64,000 nucleotides of DNA from Ascoidea rubescens DSM 1968. Lineage: Eukaryota > Ascomycota > Saccharomycetes > Ascoideales > Ascoideaceae. The translations under genes and the position numbers were made by a program. Below are positions 47,482-58,212 of the stretch, one piece after another. The DNA is taken from assembly GCF_001661345.1 (NCBI RefSeq), contig NW_017962923.1, positions 372,001 to 436,000 of the forward strand. The letters are read 5' to 3'. How positions within the stretch are numbered: position 1 is the first letter of the stretch; every line of letters starts with the position of its first letter. Below the pieces are notes generated by a model. The model was not told the origin of the DNA and searched no databases. It saw only the letters and a list, made by a program, of their open reading frames with translations.

Positions 47482-49650
47482 TATAAGCTGTGGTTTTTTT
47501 CTGATTCTATAACGACTTTAGTTTTTTCAATTTAATGACTTGATTCAATCTTCAATTTTGAGTAATGAATTGCTCACTATTATATATTCTTTCAGATTTG
47601 AAAATAGATATTAAATCAGTATTATAATTTTTGGAATTTTTATATTTGTTAAAGATCCATTTGAACTCGGAAAAGTTAGGAAATATCAAACTTCACTAGA
47701 AAAGCAATAAGTTTTATGGTTTAAAGCTGATATCTATGTTTTTTTGGCTTTATTTCATCACAGAATTTATTATATTTCCCAATAATTACCATTTTCAATC
47801 TGAGCATTGTTTTTTTTTTCTCTTCATCCAAATAGAAAAACTTCAATTATAAGAAATTTTTTATAGCAAAACTAATTTCATTTAGTACTATTTCTAGAAG
47901 CCATCACAAACTAAACTGTATTCTTTCATAATACCCCGTTTCAAAACTTTTGAATAGGTATAAATTTTTATTTATAATATTAGTATACTTTTTTCATCGT
48001 TAGATACCTGGTCCTCTGGTCATTTTTTTTACAGTGCTAAAATTTTTGAATGTATTCAAAAACAGATGATAACAGGTAGACCGCTAAGACAATGCTGAGC
48101 TTGAGTGTTGAGTTTTGATAAGACAAATTTCACTATCAATCTAGCAATAATCTACTAATGGTTGGTACTTTTGATAATCATCTTCAAATTTTGAAGATGT
48201 GTACCGAACTAGGAAAACCAATATTAAAATAAGAATGTGTCCACCCCAGTGCTGAAAAATCATCTGTTCATAATTTGGAATTATAGTCCAAGGTAACTTT
48301 TAGTATCCAAAAACCTTCTTGATTCAACCTGAACATGCAACTTTGTCAAAACTAATGCAAAAACGTTCAACTGGAAAAACGAGAGATTTTGAAAAGAAAA
48401 AGCAAAAACACCCAATGACAAATATTCAATTATTTTTTGTTGAGTATTGGAAACGGAATATTTAAACAAAATTATAACCAAACAATTTATTGTTGTGGAA
48501 CTAAGAAAACTCGTCTTTCCTGTTATCAAGCTACTCTAGATAATAAGGACTTTTAAATTACCGCCAATATTAATTGTATACCGATTTTCGATTTTGGAAA
48601 CAAGTATTTTTTTTTGAAAAGTAAATATTGGTGAATTTTGATTCTTGTGAAATTATTTCGTTCCAACTTTAGTTGAAAACTAGTTTTGATTCTTCACACT
48701 CTGCTGTATTTGATTAAAAACCAAGTCTGGATGAGCGATCTTTATGAAATATTAATTTGAAACCACCAAAAATTTGTTGTTTCTATTATAATATAATAAA
48801 AAACTTCAGAGACAAGAAAACTAAAAAGTCAAACATAACAACAGTGCCAACACAATTTTTTGAGCAAATAGATTCAGTCAAATTAAAATCATAAAGTAAT
48901 AAAGCAACAAAATTATTTTTGAATATTATGACTTAACCATTTAGTGATAAAGTTTTTGGAAAACATTTAGATTTTTTGTAAAAATGCACACCATTTAATT
49001 GTGGTAAAGGGCATCTGAAAAATTGCCGGTTAAAAAAATTGGAGCAACCACATCTCTTTATAATGATTAAAGGGTTTTATTCTGTAATAGTATTTACAAA
49101 TAAAACAAAAGTTAAAAAAATCAGACCTTCTAGGGATACATGCAAAATGATTTGATGTCCAAAAGTTGTAATAAATGGAAATAAAAGCTGCTAGATTGTG
49201 ATTTGTTTGAAAAACTGATGCTGGATCATAAGTAAAAAACCAGTTTGAACTAAATAACACGAAGAATTGGCACTTACTAAACCTATTTGATCTATTATTA
49301 ATTGAGCTTTGAGCTGAGACCAATATTTGAAACAGTTCTTGATGTTTGGAGAAGCAGCAGCACTGTCTTCAAAACCCACATCTTGCTGCAGGGAGGTATT
49401 TATGGGTGTTGGATGAATTGCAATGAGAACCGGTTTGTGGTCGGTTGATGACCTAAGACGGAACTCTTAAGAATTGTTGGTTTTCTTTATTTCCGGTACG
49501 TACATTTTATCTCCGCGACAATTCAAATATCTCCGCGATATTTCTCTAATCCAGACACCTTCCCTGAAAAAAATTGCACAAATATTTCTTTGAACCCAGT
49601 TTCAAAATCTTCATCATCTGTTTCGAGAACCACCAACAGATTTCCACTTA
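47482..49650. other. 2.2-kb gene-poor region
   Basis: AT-rich DNA without a convincing frame; the short minus-strand frames at 48281-48529 and 49030-49379 lack conservation landmarks, and one lacks an ATG. The last 250 bp before HGH1 contain short GC-richer elements (GGAACCGGTTT-like, CGGTACGTAC) likely to be its promoter. An unrecognised non-coding RNA is possible. Confidence 0.45.
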
Positions 49651-50925
49651 ATGTCTGCTCAAGAATTAATTGGTTTTTTGCATAGCGACAACCAAATTGT
49701 CCAGACATTGGCTTTGCAGAATGTTTTGGCTTTCACCTCAAATAATAATTTGCAAAAACATTTATTTTACTCTAATAATTTCCAACCAATTTGCGATTTA
49801 ATTTTGATTTCAACCAAAAAGGGTTTCCTCAATCAAAAAGACTCATTGACCTGTTTGATAAACTTGGCTGATAATATAAATGTTAGAAAAATTATTTTGA
49901 ATTTCAAGTTTTCTCATTTATATCAGGAACATAAACCAACCACTGATAACAATGATTATATTCATTATCTAATTCATCAAATTAATTCTGATAATAAAAA
50001 TACCGACTTGATGTGTATGCTACTATCAAATCTAACACTATCAAATTATGATCACTCCACAAGAAATATTGATCTTCGAAACAATCAGCATTCTTTCCCA
50101 AATCACTCTCTCGACGATGATCCAAACGAACTGGAATCCGATAATGAGGCTGAAAATATAATTGATGAACTTGATAAGAAAAGAAATTTCAAATTAGATT
50201 TAAATTTATCTCATCAACAATTGGATGTTTTATTGGATAGTTATTTGAAAAACGATCAAAAACATGATTACTTGTCATATGTTTTCATTAATGCTTCAAT
50301 ATCAAAATTAAACTTAGATTTTTTCAGTGAAAATAATTTTCAAAATTTGTTTAAATTTTTAATTTTTTCCGACCCTTCAAAATTTTCAAAATTAAGGAGA
50401 TTAGCAGCTTCATCCATTTTAAAGAATTTGCTATTTAATACTGAGATTCATCAAAATTTACTTAATATTAATGAAACAGTTGATACAGATGAGTTAGACG
50501 ACATTGATTCACCAACCAACGATTTTTTAACTTATTTATTAAACCCATTAATTTCTTCAAAGTTTAAATTTGATATTGATGAAGAAATGAACTTACCAAC
50601 AGACTTGCAATTTATTGAAGATGAGAAAAACTTTGAAACCGATTTTGAAATTTTATCTCAATACCTTCAATCAATTTTGTTATTGTTAACCACTAAAATT
50701 GTTAGAATCTATCTCAGAAACAGAAAATCAATTTATCCTATTATAAGAGAATTGCATAAAATCTCAAATAATAGAAAAATTTTAAAATTGTGTGATAAAA
50801 TCGTTCAATTATTAATGAGAGATGAAGAGGACGACATAAAAACTCGATTGAATCAAAACACTATTTCTAATGATTACAATGAAGAATCTGATAGTGACGA
50901 TGATAAAATAGTTGAAATTTTATAA
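49651..50925 (+). CDS. HGH1: Hgh1, armadillo-like eEF2-folding chaperone
   Basis: Hgh1 is a cytosolic ARM-repeat protein that works with TRiC/CCT and Hsp90 in folding eEF2. The 424-aa protein starts MSAQELIGFLHSDNQIVQTLALQNVLAFTS. It shows the family blocks LTCLINLADNINVRKIIL, DLMCMLLSNLTL, KLRRLAASSILKNLLFNTEIHQNLL, the MNLPTDLQFIEDEKNFETD motif and YLQSILLLLTTKIVRIYLRNRKSIYPIIRELHK, with an acidic C-terminus. A ~40-residue acidic Asn/Asp insert sits after the first ARM units. Length is close to the S. cerevisiae protein. Confidence 0.95.
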   Translation: MSAQELIGFLHSDNQIVQTLALQNVLAFTSNNNLQKHLFYSNNFQPICDLILISTKKGFLNQKDSLTCLINLADNINVRKIILNFKFSHLYQEHKPTTDNNDYIHYLIHQINSDNKNTDLMCMLLSNLTLSNYDHSTRNIDLRNNQHSFPNHSLDDDPNELESDNEAENIIDELDKKRNFKLDLNLSHQQLDVLLDSYLKNDQKHDYLSYVFINASISKLNLDFFSENNFQNLFKFLIFSDPSKFSKLRRLAASSILKNLLFNTEIHQNLLNINETVDTDELDDIDSPTNDFLTYLLNPLISSKFKFDIDEEMNLPTDLQFIEDEKNFETDFEILSQYLQSILLLLTTKIVRIYLRNRKSIYPIIRELHKISNNRKILKLCDKIVQLLMRDEEDDIKTRLNQNTISNDYNEESDSDDDKIVEIL

Positions 50926-51575
50926 TAGATAACATACTTCACTAAACGAAGATAATTGATTTATTCATTAAAATAAAATAAAATAAAAATTTAGACTGAA
51001 AAAAAAAACAATTTTAAAAACCTTTAAAAAGTTTTAAAGTTTTAAAGTTTTTTTTGGAATTATTAAAAAAGGATAAAATAATTGAATAATGAAATATGAT
51101 TAGATTATTTACCACAAAAAAGGTTTTGTTTATGCTTTAAATATATAAAAACGTTTTGAATAGATAAAATACTAATAAAAATTAATAAAAAGAAGGTGAA
51201 AGGTAAAATTTTTAATATTAAACAAAATAGGTATTATTTCAATAAAAATTTAGATCATAATTATCTTTTCAAAAAAGAAACAGTTCTAAATGAATTGATA
51301 AATACTTATAAAAACAATAAAAACAACAAAAACAATAAACACAATAAAAATAATAAAAACAATAAAAACAATTAAAACAATAAAAACATCAAAACATCAA
51401 AACAATAGTAAAAATATACAAAAAGTAAAAAGGTAAAAATGTAAAAAGGTAAAAACATAAAAATTATAAAAACAAGCAATTTTTCAAAATATCTGTCTTA
51501 AAATTATAGTTACTGTCATTTATTTTAATATAATGACATATAAATTCTTATTAAATTTATTACAGAAAATTATCT
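50926..51575. other. Convergent intergenic region, HGH1/HSL1
   Basis: Very A-rich on the plus strand, with AAAACAATAA-type repeats at about 51300-51400 and AAAAGGTAAAAATGT-like repeats near 51420-51450. It should contain both 3' UTRs. No gene is seen. Confidence 0.5.
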
Positions 51576-54500
51576 TTAATTAGTTTTAGCATTTTTTTCT
51601 TCATTTTCTATTATTTTTTCAACAGCCGAAACCAAAGTTTGAAATGATTTCAGTGATCCCTTAGCCTTACTTATGGTTACAATTGATCTAACTGTCAGCT
51701 CATCTTTGCTTGTAGTGGCCAAAGGCTTAATATGTAACTTGAACTTCAATGATCTTCCATGAGCAACTTTGGCTGGAATAACGCCGTTGATAGTATTATT
51801 TTTAGGTTCAAATTTTACTTTTGAAACTGTCCCTTCTTTTAATCGAGTATTTAAAGAATCTCTAATTATGGGGACCAATTTATCAGCTGCCAAAAATGTT
51901 TCAATTGATTTCGATTCATTTGAAGATCCAGACGAAACTAAATTATTAATTACTTTTGAAAACCAACTCTGCTTTGGTTGTGCAACAGAAGAAGCTATTC
52001 TAACTTTTTCTATAGGATTTTGATTGTTTAAAGAACCTTTTGCTGGTGCTGTTTCAGCGCTATATGATTGTGGTCGTAATTTCACAGTCAAATCTTTACC
52101 TTTATTTCCGGTATTGCCAAAATTAGTAGTAATGTGTTTGGTCATTATTGAATCCCCAATCATTGTTATCCTTTTATTTTCAACATTTTGAATAACTGAA
52201 GAGCCATGACTGCTATTAGCATTCACTGTATTTGAGTCAATGTTTGTTGCTGTGGGACTCATAGGGGCTTTTGGTGCTTCTCTGTAAGGAATCAACAGTA
52301 TTTGACGCGATCCAGAATCTTTCAGTTTTGTAGGATCCAAAGTTGTCACCTCAAGGGTTTTGGTTAATTCGTCTATTTCCTTGTTATCTGAAGAGCTTGA
52401 ATTTTTATCAGGCAGAACCGCAACCAGTTTTGAAATTAAAACTTGATTAGTTGATTTGCTCGATGCATGAAGTTGAGATAAAGTATTATTATTTTTGATA
52501 GTAGTTTGCAGAGAACCTTCTTCTTCTTTAAGCACACCTGAATTTAGGAAATCATTATTCTGATTCGAGCTGGATTTGTTTGAATTGATTTTTTGATTGT
52601 ATTTAACAAAATTTGATCTAGAGCTGTAACCAGGAAACACCTGAGTAAGAGATTCTTGGGCATCGGCATAAATATCATCTTCTTCAATTATTAAATCAGT
52701 TGAAGTTTCTGGAGGTAACCTATTTGTTTTAGGTTTCTCCATATAGTTTCTAAGAGATACATTGCTAAATTCATTGATCAAAGTTGTTGAACCAGTCATG
52801 TCTTTGGAATCATTGCCATTAGAAGTTTCTGAAACCATAAATTTGACTTTGGGCTTTTTATAATCAGTGTTCTGAGCAATCTTCAGATATTTATTTTCAC
52901 TAATTGCTCTTCTTTGGTTGGCCAGTTTTGATATTAAGCCAGGTTCTTTTGTAGAACTTGATGCTTCTTCTTCTTCTTCAGAATTTGAGGGTAGAGGGCT
53001 TGATATAGCTCTGCGTTGATCGCTTGATGCTAAATCTTTTTCTTTTAGTAATTTTTCATATTGAATCTTCAATAGCCTTGCTTCTTCGTCTTTTTCTTTT
53101 AACATTTGAGCCATCATCTCCGCTCTCTTAATTGCATCAATTCTCTCCTGTTCTTTTTTATCTTCTTGTTCCTTTCTTAGACGTTCAAGTTCTTTTTTAT
53201 TTTTATCAAATTTCAGAATCTTGTGATTTTCATTTGAGTTTTTTTCAATATTAAAACCAAAAGCATGTTCACATAAAGCAGCAAAATCTTTTGATGTGAG
53301 AGGATTCTCTTTTGCAGACCAATTAAGTCCGGTCAAGTTATTAGGAGGAGGCATGTTGAAAGTAGGTTGATTTAAATAGTCTTTTGCAGGACTTTTGGAG
53401 GTTTGTTTGGTTGTTATATAAGATCTAGAGTTGCGTTTCGTTTTCCCAGGCATAGAATTTCTTTTATTTGTAAGAGATAATCTGAAGCTAGACCTTTTGC
53501 TTGAAGATGAGCCAATTGAAAGCCTTTTGATATTAACCCCTATTTCGCTTGTATTTGAAAGATCCAGATCAATATATGAGTTATGGCCATTAAAAAATTC
53601 ATCTGCAGTTGATAGTTTGATTTTTTTATTGGGAGTATCCATACTTGATCTTGAAGGACTTTGAGAAATTGATAAAATATCATCAAAGTTGGTAGGAATA
53701 GTAAATGCATTGGCCGAATCTCTTTTAGAATGGCCCTTCATAAAACTTAATTCATTGGATATATTATCTGGTAAAGGAGGTACATTTCCTTGTACTTGAT
53801 CCAGTAGGTGTTGCTGCAGCTGTTGTAAATGTAATTTTTTTGAAATGCTTGTGCTGCTTTTTACTCTACCTTGTGAATCTTTTGTATTAAAAGATACGGC
53901 TCTTCTGTAGGAAGAAGAAGCGGATATTGCAACCTTGCCACCATGATCTTTTGTTTTTGATTTTGGTTTAGAAGTTTTTCCGCCAGATCTTTTATAATCT
54001 TTCTTAATTTGAGCTAGTTTTTTAGAGGAAGAGGATCGCATTCTAGTTGACTTGGGAATTGGTTCTGTTGAAATTATAACATTTTTGTTTCCATTTTCAT
54101 CTACTATTGTGGTTGTTACTATGCTCTTGGAATGTGTAATGGTTAATTTTTTTTGTTTTATCAAGTCTTGCGCAGTGATAGAAGAATCATTCAACTGTTT
54201 TATAACTTTTTGGTTCTGCAATTTCCTATTTACAACCTTTTTAACAGAGATGTTTTTATCATCTGTATTATTAGTGGTTGAATTGTAATGATTTTTGTAG
54301 TCATTATTATAGTTTTTGTAGTTATAATTACTGTGATTGGCATCATGATTTTTATGGTAGTTATTGTTGTTATTATTTTGGTTTCCATAATTATTGTTTG
54401 AGTTATTTTTGGTATGAAACATATCATCATCATTGTCAGGATGATCCCTTCTATGTTTAATTAACAAGTGATAAAACAACTTTTCACTATTTTCTTCGTT

Positions 54501-56105
54501 TGATGTCAATTTTGATACAATGACATTTTCTTCTTCACCATGCCACAAGACTTGAAGACCCTTTAGTATTTCTCGGTCAATATCTTGGAATTTGACGGGT
54601 TTTTTTAAAATTTCTTTAGGAATCGGAGGTTTATTATAGTCGAAATTGTTATTACGGCCATTGTTAGAGTTATAGTAGTTGCTTATTCCTTTCAATTTTA
54701 TATTTGGATACTTTTTTAAAAGAGGATGTTTCAAGATATCGTCGATTTTAATACGTTCTTCTGGTTTTATTTTTAGCATTTTTGAAATTAGATCTTTAGC
54801 TTCGGGAGATAGTTCCGGCGGTATAGTGAATTTGCCAGTTTGAACTTTCAACAATAGTTTTCTAATGTTTGGATCATCAAAGGGCAAGTGACCAGTTAAT
54901 AAAGCAAATAATATAACACCACAGGACCAAATATCAGAGGGCCCACCATGATAGTTTTCACCAGCAACAATTTCGGGAGAAGCATAATGGGGAGAACCAC
55001 AGGAAGTTGCTAAAAGTTTATCACGTACTTCAAAAGCAGCCATACCAAAGTCAGCAATTTTGATGTTTTGGTGTTTATCCAAGAGTAAGTTTTCTGGCTT
55101 CAAGTCTCTATGGCAAATGTTGAAGGAGTGGCAATAGTTGACGCCATTTACAATTTGTTTAAAGTAATGGACAGCTTCGTTTTCGGGCAAAGAGCCCTTT
55201 TTGACAAGATAATCAAACAATTCACCACCTTCTATGTATTCAAGTACTAGGTATAGTTCGCCTTTGTTTTCCCAGACGTCGTATAAGGCCATGATATTTG
55301 GATGGTTGATTAGTTTCATGATTTGGATTTCTCTTTCGATTCCGTAATTGTTTTTGATGCTGTTATTGTTTTGGCCATTTGTGTTTGATTTTAGGATGTT
55401 TGATTTGGGTACGATTTTGACAGCAGCTAGTTGGGCAGTTTTGCAGTTTTTTGCTAGTCTAACTCTACCAGTAGAGCCTCTTCCTAAGGTTCTGCCTAGT
55501 TTCCAAGGGCCCACAAAGTTTTTTTTAATTTTTTTAGAGTAGGAACTAGTGGTGATATTTTGTATATTGGAGACTCTTTTGTTAGCATCGTTAACGGATT
55601 TTATGACTTTTTCGATATTGTTTGTCAATTTTGGATCTAAGGGTTTAATTTTGACAAAGTTATTTTGAGGATTAATTTTTGGATTGAATTTAAAGTCTTC
55701 ATTGTTATTGGTATTATTGTTGGTATTAATATTATTATTTTTGTTATTATTGTTATTATTATTGTTGTTGTTATTGTTATTATTATTGTTGTTGTTATTA
55801 TTATTTTTAGAAGTTAAGGTATTAATATTGGAAGAATTATGGCCATTGTTTGACAATAAATTAAACTGGTTTAATTGATGAGTTGTATTATTATTTGTAT
55901 TAATTGAAGAGGAATTTGCATTTGCAGTAGTAGTTGTAGTGGTTGTAGTAGTTGTTGTTGTTGTGGGTTTGGGTTTATTCTTAATGTTGATGTTATTTGT
56001 TATATTGTTTAGTATGTCTTTATTTTGTGATTTTGTTGAAGAAGAAGGATAACTTAAGGTTTTAATAAACTGATTATTTAATTCATTTATGTTTTTTTGA
56101 ATCAT
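51576..56105 (-). CDS. HSL1: Septin-ring/morphogenesis checkpoint kinase of the Hsl1/Gin4/Kcc4 family
   Basis: These Nim1-related kinases sit at the bud neck; Hsl1 promotes Swe1 removal. The 1509-aa product has an Asn/Thr-rich N-terminus with a poly-Asn tract (~100-130). The kinase domain starts near residue 197 (GPWKLGRTLGRGSTGRVRLAK). It has AAVKIVPK, HRDLKPENLLL near 332, IADFGMAAFEV, the activation loop LLATSCGSPHYASPEI and GGPSDIWSCGVILFALLTGHLPFDD. A long disordered part includes a coiled-coil-like Lys/Glu segment (~980-1040). The C-terminal region (VAHGRSLKFKLHIKPL ... KGSLKSFQTLVSAVEKII) fits the lipid-binding KA1 domain. The length matches Hsl1 (about 1500 aa) better than Gin4 or Kcc4, so HSL1 is my choice. 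Confidence 0.88.
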   Translation of the reverse strand: MIQKNINELNNQFIKTLSYPSSSTKSQNKDILNNITNNINIKNKPKPTTTTTTTTTTTTTANANSSSINTNNNTTHQLNQFNLLSNNGHNSSNINTLTSKNNNNNNNNNNNNNNNNNNNNNKNNNINTNNNTNNNEDFKFNPKINPQNNFVKIKPLDPKLTNNIEKVIKSVNDANKRVSNIQNITTSSYSKKIKKNFVGPWKLGRTLGRGSTGRVRLAKNCKTAQLAAVKIVPKSNILKSNTNGQNNNSIKNNYGIEREIQIMKLINHPNIMALYDVWENKGELYLVLEYIEGGELFDYLVKKGSLPENEAVHYFKQIVNGVNYCHSFNICHRDLKPENLLLDKHQNIKIADFGMAAFEVRDKLLATSCGSPHYASPEIVAGENYHGGPSDIWSCGVILFALLTGHLPFDDPNIRKLLLKVQTGKFTIPPELSPEAKDLISKMLKIKPEERIKIDDILKHPLLKKYPNIKLKGISNYYNSNNGRNNNFDYNKPPIPKEILKKPVKFQDIDREILKGLQVLWHGEEENVIVSKLTSNEENSEKLFYHLLIKHRRDHPDNDDDMFHTKNNSNNNYGNQNNNNNNYHKNHDANHSNYNYKNYNNDYKNHYNSTTNNTDDKNISVKKVVNRKLQNQKVIKQLNDSSITAQDLIKQKKLTITHSKSIVTTTIVDENGNKNVIISTEPIPKSTRMRSSSSKKLAQIKKDYKRSGGKTSKPKSKTKDHGGKVAISASSSYRRAVSFNTKDSQGRVKSSTSISKKLHLQQLQQHLLDQVQGNVPPLPDNISNELSFMKGHSKRDSANAFTIPTNFDDILSISQSPSRSSMDTPNKKIKLSTADEFFNGHNSYIDLDLSNTSEIGVNIKRLSIGSSSSKRSSFRLSLTNKRNSMPGKTKRNSRSYITTKQTSKSPAKDYLNQPTFNMPPPNNLTGLNWSAKENPLTSKDFAALCEHAFGFNIEKNSNENHKILKFDKNKKELERLRKEQEDKKEQERIDAIKRAEMMAQMLKEKDEEARLLKIQYEKLLKEKDLASSDQRRAISSPLPSNSEEEEEASSSTKEPGLISKLANQRRAISENKYLKIAQNTDYKKPKVKFMVSETSNGNDSKDMTGSTTLINEFSNVSLRNYMEKPKTNRLPPETSTDLIIEEDDIYADAQESLTQVFPGYSSRSNFVKYNQKINSNKSSSNQNNDFLNSGVLKEEEGSLQTTIKNNNTLSQLHASSKSTNQVLISKLVAVLPDKNSSSSDNKEIDELTKTLEVTTLDPTKLKDSGSRQILLIPYREAPKAPMSPTATNIDSNTVNANSSHGSSVIQNVENKRITMIGDSIMTKHITTNFGNTGNKGKDLTVKLRPQSYSAETAPAKGSLNNQNPIEKVRIASSVAQPKQSWFSKVINNLVSSGSSNESKSIETFLAADKLVPIIRDSLNTRLKEGTVSKVKFEPKNNTINGVIPAKVAHGRSLKFKLHIKPLATTSKDELTVRSIVTISKAKGSLKSFQTLVSAVEKIIENEEKNAKTN
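55700..55805. repeat. TTATTG/TTGTTATTA microsatellite inside the HSL1 gene
   Basis: Encodes the poly-Asn tract upstream of the kinase domain. Confidence 0.85.
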
Positions 56106-56421
56106 TATTGAGAATTTTTTTGAGTTAATTAGGATTCATAAGGCCAACAAAACAGTTAGCTAAAGGGTAAGAATAATTGGTCAGTAAATAGGAAATCAAG
56201 ATGAAAGAAATAGTTGAAAAAAGAAAGAGATAAATAAGAAAGGAAGGAATGGGTTAAAGAGACAAAAGAATCAATAAATAGAATAAGATTAAAGCGAGAT
56301 TGAAAATAAGTAAATGAAAAAAAAAAATGGCAATAAAGTAATGTGGAAATAGCTTTGACAAGGTTGTTAGTTGTTAGATTTTAAAGAATAAACAACAAAT
56401 AAATGATAAACAATAAACAGG

Positions 56422-56492
<71 letters not shown>

Positions 56493-56510
56493 ATAGGTAA
56501 ATAAATAAAT
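56422..56510. repeat. AAAT tetranucleotide microsatellite
   Basis: About 18 perfect TAAA units from 56422 to 56495, then GG and three more units. Non-coding; it opens several spurious frames on the minus strand. Confidence 0.97.
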
Positions 56511-57001
56511 ATGTGGATAAGGAATATACAAAAACCAGGCAAAGAACAAAGAGCAGAGAGGAAAAATCCAAAATGAAGAAAGCACACTAAGAACAGAAAG
56601 ACAATATGAATAGATATTGAAATTGGAAATGTTTTGTTACGTTAAATTATTAAGCAACTTTCAAACCATGGAAAGGCAGCATCAAATTAAAATGATGGTA
56701 TATCGAGAGAGGAAAGGAAATGAGCTGTGTGGCTAATTGAGAAAGCAGAGAAGAGCGATGGAGCAGTATGGTCTATGATGGTAGGTGAGAGAAAGATGGA
56801 AGAGAAGAAGAGATGGAAACCTCCAGATATAAACATCAAGATATAAACATCAAAACACATAAAAACTCCAACCGTAGAGCCATTTGATCAGAACAGGATG
56901 GGCGATCAAAACACTGTTTTCGTTTGTTTGTTTATTTTTCTCATCCCGAAATGTGAAATTTCACTGTCCTCAGGGGGAAACCGCTCAGGCGGCCTCGCGC
57001 A

Positions 57002-57007
57002 CACGTG
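57002..57007. promoter_or_regulatory. CACGTG E-box in GC-rich patch
   Basis: Context CGCACACGTGAAAGG. It lies about 200 bp before the phosphofructokinase relic and 900 bp before the HSL1 ATG. Confidence 0.45.
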
Positions 57008-57205
57008 AAAGGGGCGTGACGTTGGCTGCGGATTGCTGCAGAGTCCATAGACACGGAACAGCCCCAAACCGGTTTCTCCGATCACCCAAATTTCCGGATG
57101 ACGGTACTTCCGAACCCAGCGAGGTCGGAATGCCGGCTCACCAAATCAAAGAGCCCTTTGCGGTTTATATTTTAGTTGAATTACAACTTTAGGTCATGTT
57201 CAAAA

Positions 57206-58006
57206 GGTGGTACAGCTGTTGTTTATGATAGAATGATAGAATAATAGAATCTTAGCAACTTTACAAGCGTTTGGGGCCATTGAAGCTGTTGAATTAACTG
57301 GGCCTGTTGCTGATGCAATTGATAATAAAGATATTAGAAAACCAATGCAATCAAGAGATTCAGGATTTATTGAACATTTAAATAATTTTATGTCAATGAA
57401 TTCTCCTGACCATAATAATCCAACTTTACCATTGGAAAAAAGTTTAAACATTCCAACTATTACTATTGGTGCATCAGCTGGTGGAATGAATAGTGCCACA
57501 TATTCAATGGCAATATATTATATGTCAAGAGCTCATAAACCATTTGCTATTTATAATGTATTTACAGGATTAACAAGACATGAATCAATTAATGCATTAA
57601 ATTGGCCAGCAATTATTAACTGGAATAATGCTAGTGCATCTGAATTAGGTACTGATAGAAAAGTTCCTGAAGATAGTGATATTAGTTTAATTGCTTTAAT
57701 TGCTTATTATTCTACAAGATATAAAATTGATGGTTTGCAGGAAGATTTGAACCTTATGTTTCATTACATCAATTGAGAATGAATATTAATTCATTAAAAC
57801 AAATTTTTAATCATGCTAATGGTAAAGCAAAATCAGGAAATTTGATTTTGAAATCGTCAAATGCTTCAAAGGTCTTGACCACAAAGGTTTTGGCCACAAA
57901 GATTTTAGCTAGCATTATTAACAATGATTGTGATGGAAGATTTGAACTTATTTACCTGGGCTTGTTGCGAAAAACTAGATGTGCTCATTTACACCAATTT
58001 GTTTAA
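57206..58006 (+). pseudogene. Decayed 6-phosphofructokinase subunit gene (fragment)
   Basis: Pieces of a fungal PFK alpha/beta subunit are visible in order. GGTAVVYDRM and LATLQAFGAIEAVE come first. The linker LTGPVADAIDNKDIRKPM-QSRDSGFIEHL follows. The second catalytic half starts at ITIGASAGGMNSATYSMAIYYMSRAHKPFAIYN, then FTGLTRHESINALNWP, SELGTDRKVPEDSD and YKIDGL. After a frame change near 57740 come FEPYVSLHQLR and GNLILKSSNASKVLTTKV...IASIINNDCDGRFE. Compared with Pfk1/Pfk2, the whole first catalytic half and ~150 residues of the second (substrate loop, most of the allosteric side) are missing. Short insertions and frame changes also occur. The frame 57252-57776 is still open but cannot make an enzyme. 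Confidence 0.85.
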
Positions 58007-58212
58007 AGTGACGTTATAAGTGTTTGTTTAATTAAAAATTTAAAATGTTTAAATTTCACTATTTGGAAATTAATTCGTTGTATGTCTAAAAATAACATGA
58101 ATTTAGTAAAGTCAATTTTACATTCAAATTAGTAATTTATTTTTTCATGTTTCTCAGAATTGATGGTTTGGTTTATCTCACGGTTAATAGATAATGGTGA
58201 AAACAAAAAAAA

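Larger units (their letters stand above)
56106..57205. promoter_or_regulatory. 1.1-kb upstream region of the HSL1 gene
   Basis: It contains a purine-rich leader, a long AAAT microsatellite (56422-56510), and a GC-rich patch at 56965-57150 (GGCGGCCTCGCGC, CACGTG, CCGGTTTCTCCGATC, TTCCGGATGACGG). The GC-rich patch looks like a yeast upstream activating region, either for HSL1 or for the decayed gene to the right. Confidence 0.5.

Noticed and set aside
49030-49379. Spliced small membrane-protein gene on the minus strand upstream of HGH1
   Set aside because: A GTAAGT donor and a CTAG acceptor can be joined, but there is no good branch site, the longer frame starts at GTG, and no family is recognisable.
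56367-56587. Three minus-strand frames rich in Leu-Phe-Ile-Tyr
   Set aside because: They are translations of the AAAT microsatellite in different frames.
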